Shown here: positions 57,096 through 64,000 of the stretch, in pieces
How the letters are laid out: the number at the start of each line of letters is the position of its first letter
How positions within the stretch are numbered: position 1 is the first letter of the stretch
Source: Lolium rigidum
Taxonomy: Eukaryota > Streptophyta > Magnoliopsida > Poales > Poaceae
DNA length: 64,000 nt
Direction: 5' to 3'
NCBI RefSeq assembly: GCF_022539505.1
Contig: NC_061514.1
Location: 214,803,141-214,867,140, forward strand
Notes under the pieces: model-generated
What the model saw: only the letters and a program-made list of their open reading frames with translations
Database searches by the model: none
What the model was told of the DNA's origin: nothing
Made by a program: the position numbers and the translations under genes

Positions 57096-57364
57096 ACCCT
57101 AATCTAAAACACATAACCCCTAACATGGCCTAATTTATTAACCCCTTCTCTCTAGCTAATTAGTGGAAATTGCACAAAATCAAAAGGGGTCCCTCACTAA
57201 TTATACATATCTAGATTGTGATAAACTTTTGCCCCATATTTGGTGGATTGGTGCATCTTGGCATGTAAAAAAATTAATGTTTGCAAATGGCGTTGTCAAA
57301 ATTTATGTACAAATGATTTCTTTCCATCCAAAGTGCATAAAATGGGAGTTTTAATGAAGGAAGT
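57096..57364. other. Intervening sequence, no feature seen
   Basis: Between the duplication and the next LTR I see AT-rich sequence with no repeat or coding signal. The last five bases, GAAGT (57360-57364), should be the target duplication of the next element; the partner is outside the window. Confidence 0.5.
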
Positions 57365-58961
57365 TGATAGCGTGAAAGGCACACGTCCGTTGGGAACCCC
57401 AAGAGGAAGGTGTGATGCGTACAGCAGCAAGTTTTCCCTCAGTAAGAAACCAAGGTTATCGAACCAGTAGGTGTCAAGGAACACGTGAAGGTTGTTGGTG
57501 GCGGAGTGTAGTGCGGCGCAACACCAGGGATTCCGGTGCCAACGTGGAACCTGCACAACACATTCAAAGTACTTTGCCCCAACGTAACAGCGAGGTTGTA
57601 AATCTCACCGGCTTGCTGTAAACAAAGGATTAGATGTATAGTGTGGATGATGATGTTTGTTTGCGAAGAACAGTAAAGAACAAGTATTGCAGCAGATTGT
57701 ATTTCAGATGTAAAGAATGGACCGGGGTCCACAGTTCACTAGTGGTGTCTCTCCCATAAGATAAACGCATGTTGGGTGAAAAAATTACAGTTGGGCAATT
57801 GACAAATAAAGAAGGCATAACAATGCACATACATATATCATGATGAGTAATGTGAGATTTAATCAGGGCATTACGACAAAGTACATAGACCGCTATCCAG
57901 CATGCATCTATGTCTAAAAAGTCCACCTTCAGGTTATCATCCGAACCCCTTCCAGTATTAAGTTGCAAACAACAGACAATTGCATTAAGTATGGTGCGTA
58001 ATGTAATCAACACAAATATCCTTAGACAAAGCATCGATGTTTTACCCTAGTGGCAACAGCACATCCACAACCTTAGAACTTTCTGTCACTGTCCCAGATT
58101 TAATGGAGGCATGAACCCAATATCGAGCATAAATACCCCCTCTTGGAGTCACAAGTATCAACTTGGCCAGAGCCTCTACTAGCAACGGAGAGCATGCAAG
58201 AACATAAATAACATATATGATAGATTTATAATCAACTTGACATAGTATTCAATATTCATCGGATCCCAACAAACACAACATGAAGGATTACAAATAGATG
58301 ATCTTGATCATGATAGGCAGCTCACAAGATCTAACATGATAGCACAATGGGGAGAAGACGACCATCTAGCTACTGATATGGACCCATAGTCCAGGGGTGA
58401 ACTACTCACACATCGATCCGGAGGCGATCATGGCGATGAAGAGACCTCAGGGAGATGATTCCCCTCTCCGGCAGGGTGCCGGAGGCGATCTCCTGAATCC
58501 CCCGAGATGGGATTGGCGGCGGCGGCGTCTCTGGAAGGTTTTCCGTATCGTGGCTCTCGGTACTGGGGTATTCGCGACGAAGGCTTTAAGTAGGCGGAAG
58601 GGTAGAGTCGGGGGCGTCACGAGCGGCCCACACAACAGGGCCGCGCGGCCAAGACCTGCGCCGCGCCGCCCTGGTGTGGCGTCGCCTTGTCGCCCCACTT
58701 CGTATCTCCCTTGGTCTTCTGCAAGCTTCGTGGAAAAATAAGACCCTGTGCGTTGATTTCGTCCAATTCCGAGAATATTTCCTTACTAGGATTTCTGAAA
58801 CCAAAAACAGCGAAAACAACAAGTCGGCTCTTCGGCATCTCGTCAATAGGTTAGTGCCGGAAAATGCATAATAATGACATATAATGTGTATAAAACATGT
58901 GAGTATCATCATAAAAGTAGCATGGAACATAAGAAATTATAGATACGTTTGAGACGTATCA
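57365..58961 (-). repeat. 3' LTR of the gag-protease element (1597 bp)
   Basis: Starts TGATAGCGTGAAAGGCACAC and ends GATACGTTTGAGACGTATCA on the + strand. It is related to but clearly diverged from the pair at 25546 and 51309, and shares the GAGACGTATCA-type terminus with them and with the LTR ending at 980. Confidence 0.9.
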
Positions 58962-61572
58962 AGCATCCCCGAGCTTAGTTCTTACTTGCCCTCGAGTAGG
59001 TAAACGATAACAAAGATAATTTCTGAAGTGACATGCTATCATAATCTTGATCAATACTATTGTAAAGCATATGAGATGAATGCAGCGATTCGAAGCAATG
59101 GTGAAGATAATGAGTAAACAAATGAATCATATAGCAAAGACTTCTCATGAATAATACTTCCACGACAAGCATCAATAAGACTTGCATAAGAGTTACTCAT
59201 AAAGCAATAAATTCTTAGTAGAAAGCTTTGAAGCAACACAAAGGAAGATATAAGTTTCAGCAGTTGCTTTCAACTTCAACATGTTTATCTCATGGATAAT
59301 TGTCAACACAAAGTAATATAACAAGTGCAATAAGTAAACATGTAAGAATCAATGCACAGCTTAACACAAGTGTTTGCTTCTAAGATAGAAAGAAGTAGGT
59401 GAACCGACTCAACATAAAAGTAGAAGAATGTCCCTTCGCAGAGGGAAGCATGGATTACTATATTTGTGCTATAGCTTTTCATTTTGAAAACAAGAAACAA
59501 TTTTGTCAACGGTAGTAATAAATCATATGTGTTATGTATAACATATCCTATAAGTTGCAAGCCTCATGCATAGTATACCAATAGTGCTCGCACCTTGTCC
59601 TAATTAGCTTGGATTAACATGGATTATCATTGCATAGCATATGTTTCAACCAAGTGTCACAAAGGGGTACCTCTATGCCGCTCTGTACAAAGGTCTAAGG
59701 AGAAAGCTCGCATTGGATTTCTCGCTTTTGATTATTCTCAACTTAGACATCCATACCGGGACAACATAGACAACGAGATAATGGACTCCTCTTTAATGCA
59801 TAAGCATTCAACAACAGTATAATATTCTCATAAGAGATTGAGGATTAATTGTCCAAACTGAAACTTCCACCATGGATCATGGCTTTAGTTAGCGGCCCAA
59901 TGTTCTTCTCTAACAATATGCATACTCAAACCATTTGACATGAAAATCGCTCTTACTTCAGACAAGACGAACATGCATAGCAGCTCACATGATATTCAAC
60001 AAAGGTATAATAGTTTATGGCATCCCCAGAAACATGGTTACCGCTCAACAAGAAACTTATTAAGAAATAAGACACATAAGTACATATTCTTCACCACAAT
60101 AGTTTTTAAGGCTATTTTCCCATGAGCTATATATTGCAAAGACAAAGGATATAATTTTTAAAGGTAGAACTCAAGTAACGTACTTTGGAATGGCAGAGAA
60201 ATACCATGTAGTAGGTAGGTATGGTGGACACAAATGGCATAGTTTTTGGCTCAAGGATTTGGATGCACGAGAAGAATTCCTCTCAATAGAAGGCTAGGCT
60301 AGCAAGCTTGTTTGAAGCAAACTCAAGTATAAAACGGTACAGCAAGACTCACATATGAACATATTGTAAGCATTATAAGACTTTACATCGTCTCCTTGTT
60401 GTTCAAACACCTTAACCAGAAAATATCTAGACTCTAGAGACCAATCATGCAAACCAAATTTTAACAAGCTCTATGTAGTTCTTCATTAATAGGTACAAAG
60501 TACATGATGCAAGAGCTTAAACATGATCTATATGAGCACAACAATTTCCAAGTATCAAATTATTCAAGACATTATACCATTTACCACATGCGGCATTTTC
60601 CGTTTCCAACCATATAACAATGAACGAAGTAGTTCAACCTTCGCCATGAACATTAAGAATAAAGCTAAGAACATATGTGTTCATACGAAACAGCGGAGCG
60701 TGTCTCTCTCCCAAACAAAGAATGCTAGGATACGATTTTATTCAAACAAAAACAAAAATAAAAACAAACAGACGCTCCAAGTAAAGCACATAAGATGTGA
60801 CGGAATAAAGATATAGTTTCACTAGAGGTGACCTGATAAGTTGTCGATGAAGAAGGGATGCCTTGGGCATCCCCAAGCTTAGATGCTTGAGTCTTCTTAA
60901 AATATGCAGGGATGAACCACGGGGGCATCCCCAAGCTTAGACTTTTCACTCTTCTTGATCATATTGTATCATCCTCCTCTCTTGACCCTTGAAAACTTCC
61001 TCCACACCAAACACAAAACAAGCTCATTAGAGGGTTAGTGCATAATTGAAAATTCATATATTCAGAGGTGACATAATCATTCTTAACACTTCTGGACATT
61101 GCACAAAGCTACTGAAAGTTAATGGAACAAAGAAATCCATCCAACATAGCAAAACAGGCAATGCGAAATAAAAGGCAGAATCTGTCAAAACAGAACAGTC
61201 CGTAAAGACGATTTTTTTAGAGGCACCAGACTTGCTCATGAAAATGCCCAAATTGAATGAAAGTTGCGTACATATCTGAGGATCACGCACGTAAATTGGC
61301 AGATGTTTCTAAATTTTCTACATCAGGGGCGGCTCAATTTCGTGACAGCAAGAAATCTGTTCCTGCGCAGTAATCCAAATCTAGTATTGACTTTACTATC
61401 AAAGAGTTTACTTGGCACAACAATGCAATAAAATAAAGATAAGGAGAGGTTGCTACAGTAGTAACAACTTCCAAGACTCAAATATAAAATAAAAGTGCAG
61501 AAGTAAAATAATGGGTTGTCTCCCATAAGCGCTTTTCTTTAACGCCTTTCAGCTAGGCGCAGAAAGTGTGTA
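58962..61572 (-). other. Non-coding 3' interior of the gag-protease element
   Basis: Purine tract beside the LTR at 58963-58978 (minus CTAAGCTCGGGGATGC), with near copies at 60867-60882 and 60925-60940. The remainder is AT-rich and collinear with 27139-29161 up to 61008. Just downstream of protease, 61500-61570 contains AAGCGCTTTTCTTTAACGCC and a GGCGCAGAAAGTG motif. I see no polymerase sequence. Confidence 0.8.
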
Positions 61573-63680
61573 TCAAGTATTATCAAGAGACGAAACATCA
61601 ACATCATAATTTGTTCTAATAATAGAATCAGAAGGTAACTTCATTCTCTTTCTAGGGAAGTGTTCCATACCTTTCTTGAGAGGAAATTGATATTTAATAT
61701 TACCTTCCTTCATATCAATGGTGGCACCAACGAGTTCGAACAAAAGGTCTTCCCAATATAATGGGAGAAGATGCATTGCATTCAATATCCAAGACAACAA
61801 AATCAACGGGGACAAGGTTATTGTTAACCATAATACGAACATTATCAATCCTCCCCAAAGGTTTCTTTATAGAATGATAAGAAAGATTAACATCCAAATA
61901 ACAGTTTGTCAATGGTGGCAAGTCAAGCATATCATAGATTTTCTTAGGCATAACGAAATACTTGCACCAAGATCACATAAAGCATTACAATCAAAATCAT
62001 TGACCCTCATCTTAATGATGGGCTCCCAACCATCTTCTAACTTCCTAGGAATAGAAGTTTCAAGTTTTAGTTTCTCTTCTCTAGCTTTTATGAGAGCATT
62101 TGTAATATGTTTTGTAAAGGCCAAATTTATAGCACTAGCATTGGGACTTTTAGCAAGTTTTTGTAAGAACTTTATAACTTCAGAGATGTGACAATCATCA
62201 AAATCTAAACCATTATGATCTACAGCAATGGGATCATTGTCCCCAATATTTTGAAAAATTTCAGCAGTTTTATCACAAACAGTTTCAGCAGTTTCAGGCA
62301 ATTTTGCACGCTTTGCTCTAGGAGTAGAAACATTGCCAACAAGAATTATTTTACCATTGATAGTAGGGGGTGTAGCAACATGTGAAGCATTATCATTACT
62401 AGTGGTGGTAATAGTCCAAACTTTACCTACATTATTCTCTTTAGCTAGTTTTTCGTTTTCTTCTCTTTCCCACCAAGCATACAATTCAGCCATCAATCTA
62501 ATATTTTCATTAATTCGAACTTGGATGGCATTTGCTGTAGTAACAATTTTATTATCATTATCCTTATTAGGCATAACTTTCAATTTTCAAAGATCAACAT
62601 CAGAGGCAAGTCTATCAACCTTAGAAGCAAGAATATCAATTTTATCAAGCTTTTCTTCAACAGATTTGTTAAAAGTAGTTTGTGTACTAATAAATTCTTT
62701 AAGCATGGCTTCAAGACCAGGGGGTACACTCCTATTATTGTTGTAAGAATTCCCATAAGAATTACCATAACTATTACCATTAGCAGAAGGATATGGCCTA
62801 TAGTTGTTACCAGAATTATTCCTATAAGCATTGTTGTTGAAATTATTACTTTTAATGAAGTTCACATCAACATGTTCTTCTTTGGCAACCAATGAAGCTA
62901 AAGGAACATTATTAGGATCAACATTAGATCTACCATTCACGAGCATAGACATAATAGCATCAATCTTATCACTCAAGGAGGAGGTTTCTTCAACAGAATT
63001 TACCTTCTTACCTTGCGGAGCTCTTTCCGTGTGCCATTCAGAGTAATTTATCATCATATTATCAAGAAGCTTTGTTGCCGCCCCCAAAGTAATGGACATA
63101 AAGGTACCTCCAGTAGCTGAATCCAATAGGTTCCGCGAAGAAAAATTCAATCCCGCATAGAAGGTTTGGATGATCATCCAAGTAGTTAGTCCATGGGTAG
63201 GGCAATTCTTCACCAAAGATTTCATTCTCTCCCATGCTTGAGCAACATGTTCATTATCTAATTGCTTAAAATTCATTATGCTACTTCTCAAAGATATAAT
63301 TTTAGCGGGAGGATAATATCTACCAATAAAAGCATCCTTACATTTAGTCCATGAATCAATACTATTTCTAGGCCAGAGATAGCAACCAATCTTTAGCTCT
63401 TCCTCTTAAGGAGAAAGGAAACAATTTTAATTTTATAATGTCACCATCTACGTCCTTATACTTTTGCATTTCACATAGTTCAACAAAATTATTAAGATGG
63501 GCAGCAGTATCATCAGAACTAACACCAGAAAAATTGCTCTCTCATAACAAGATTTAGTAAAGCAGGTTTAAGTTCAAAGAATTCTGCTGTAGTAGCAGGT
63601 GGAGCAATAGGTGTGCATAAGAAATCATTATTATTTGTGCTAGTGAAGTCACACAACTTAGTATTTTCAGGAGTACCCAT
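61573..63680 (-). pseudogene. gag-protease polyprotein, Athila lineage, frame-broken
   Basis: From ATG 63680: N-terminal gag with SSDD and AAHLNNF text, then capsid motifs (DNEHVAQAWERMKSLVKNCP at about 63270-63210), an Asn/Tyr-rich stretch (YRNNSGNNYRPYPSANGN), a helix with KLDKIDILASKVDRLASDV, and an Arg/Glu-rich linker. The aspartic protease follows: active site DLGAS at about 61970-61955 and the closing ILGRPF near 61750. Frame breaks: insertions near 63545 and 63372, a TGA at about 62588, one base missing after DLGASIS (about 61951) and one extra near 61727. Downstream, GNIKYQFPLKKGMEHFPRKR ends the readable region. Gag would form the particle and protease would process it. Several breaks are single-base and could be consensus errors. 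Confidence 0.85.
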
Positions 63681-63909
63681 TTTAGCAGTAGTAAATAAAG
63701 CAAACTAAATAAAGTAAATGCAAGTAACTAATTTTTTTGTGTTTTTAATATGGAGAACAAGACAGTAAATAAGGTAAAACTAGCAACTAATTTTTTTGTG
63801 TTTTCGATATAAGAGCAAACAAAGTAGTAAATAAAGTAAAGTAAAGCAAGATAAAAACAAAGTAAAGAGATTGGATGTGGGAGACTCCCCTTGCAGCGTG
63901 TCTTGATCT

Positions 63910-63926
63910 CCCCGGCAACGGCGCCA
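63910..63926 (-). other. Primer binding site, tRNA-Asp type
   Basis: The + strand reads CCCCGGCAACGGCGCCA, which is the 3' end of plant tRNA-Asp. The minus strand therefore pairs with that tRNA. A 10-base spacer separates it from the LTR at 63937. Confidence 0.9.
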
Positions 63927-63936
63927 AAAAAGAGCT

Positions 63937-64000
63937 TGATAGCGTGCAAGACACACGTCCGTTGGGAACCCCAAGAGGAAGGTGTGATGCGTACAGCAGC
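63937..64000 (-). repeat. 5' LTR of the gag-protease element, first 64 bases
   Basis: TGATAGCGTGCAAGACACAC matches the LTR start at 57365 with small changes. The rest is beyond the window. Confidence 0.9.

Larger units (their letters stand above)
57365..64000 (-). mobile_element. Athila-lineage gag-protease element without polymerase (runs off window)
   Basis: 3' LTR 57365-58961, non-coding 58962-61572, gag-protease 61573-63680, primer site 63910-63926, start of the 5' LTR at 63937. The interior is 4975 bp. Reverse transcriptase, RNase H and integrase are absent, and the 2.6 kb where they would lie shows no coding remnant. The other copy in the window has the same non-coding 3' interior, so this is a property of the family rather than a one-off deletion. 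Movement must depend on an autonomous relative. Confidence 0.85.

Overview
The window is a block of nested transposable elements from a grass genome. I see no ordinary host gene, rRNA gene or complete tRNA gene. A Pooideae grass (wheat, barley, oat or ryegrass group) is likely. The evidence is a Stowaway MITE with CTCCCTCCGT ends, Athila-lineage gag/protease with a tRNA-Asp primer site, Tekay/Del-like LTR elements with a tRNA-Met primer site, and CACTA transposons with GCGCCA-type subterminal repeats. Family names are tentative because no database could be searched.

Left third (1-19386). A decayed, spliced, minus-strand gene resembling the putative gypsy-type transposon protein family occupies 981-2966 and 19035-19386. 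An LTR ending at 980 cuts its 3' end. It is split by a complete 16.1 kb non-autonomous LTR retrotransposon (2967-19034, target duplication AAGAT). That element has two 6.6 kb LTRs around only 2.9 kb of non-coding interior.

Middle (19387-55148). A CACTA element begins at 19387 with its terminal inverted repeat and about 0.5 kb of subterminal repeats. It carries two short minus-strand ORFs not expected in a minimal CACTA: an RNase H1 N-terminal (viroplasmin-like) domain with a C-terminal membrane anchor, and a B3-type DNA-binding protein. A tnp2-type transposase on the same strand is probably part of the same element. The transposase is cut in two by a 27.4 kb insertion (25546-52904, target duplication GTGGT). 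This insertion is an Athila-lineage, gag-only retrotransposon. Inside it lies a third level: a 21.4 kb tandem array in which four about 4 kb LTRs alternate with three complete 1.8 kb internal domains. One array LTR holds an 82 bp Stowaway MITE, the fourth level. The right end of the array is a deletion breakpoint that also removed about 2.1 kb of the surrounding element.

Right end (55149-64000). A second CACTA-type terminus abuts the truncated transposase and runs into a 100-N assembly gap. Beyond the gap are an LTR remnant, a diverged 0.73-0.76 kb direct duplication rich in AT, GT and CT microsatellites, and a second Athila-lineage element. That element has a gag-protease region but no reverse transcriptase or integrase, and it runs off the window.

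The elements fit together as a relative insertion history: decayed gypsy-type gene, then the giant-LTR element and the CACTA, then the Athila-type element, then the tandem array, then the MITE. Paralogous copies also differ repeatedly at CAG/CTG sites in a way that looks like base-calling error at CHG-methylated cytosines. Some reading-frame breaks may therefore be artefacts.
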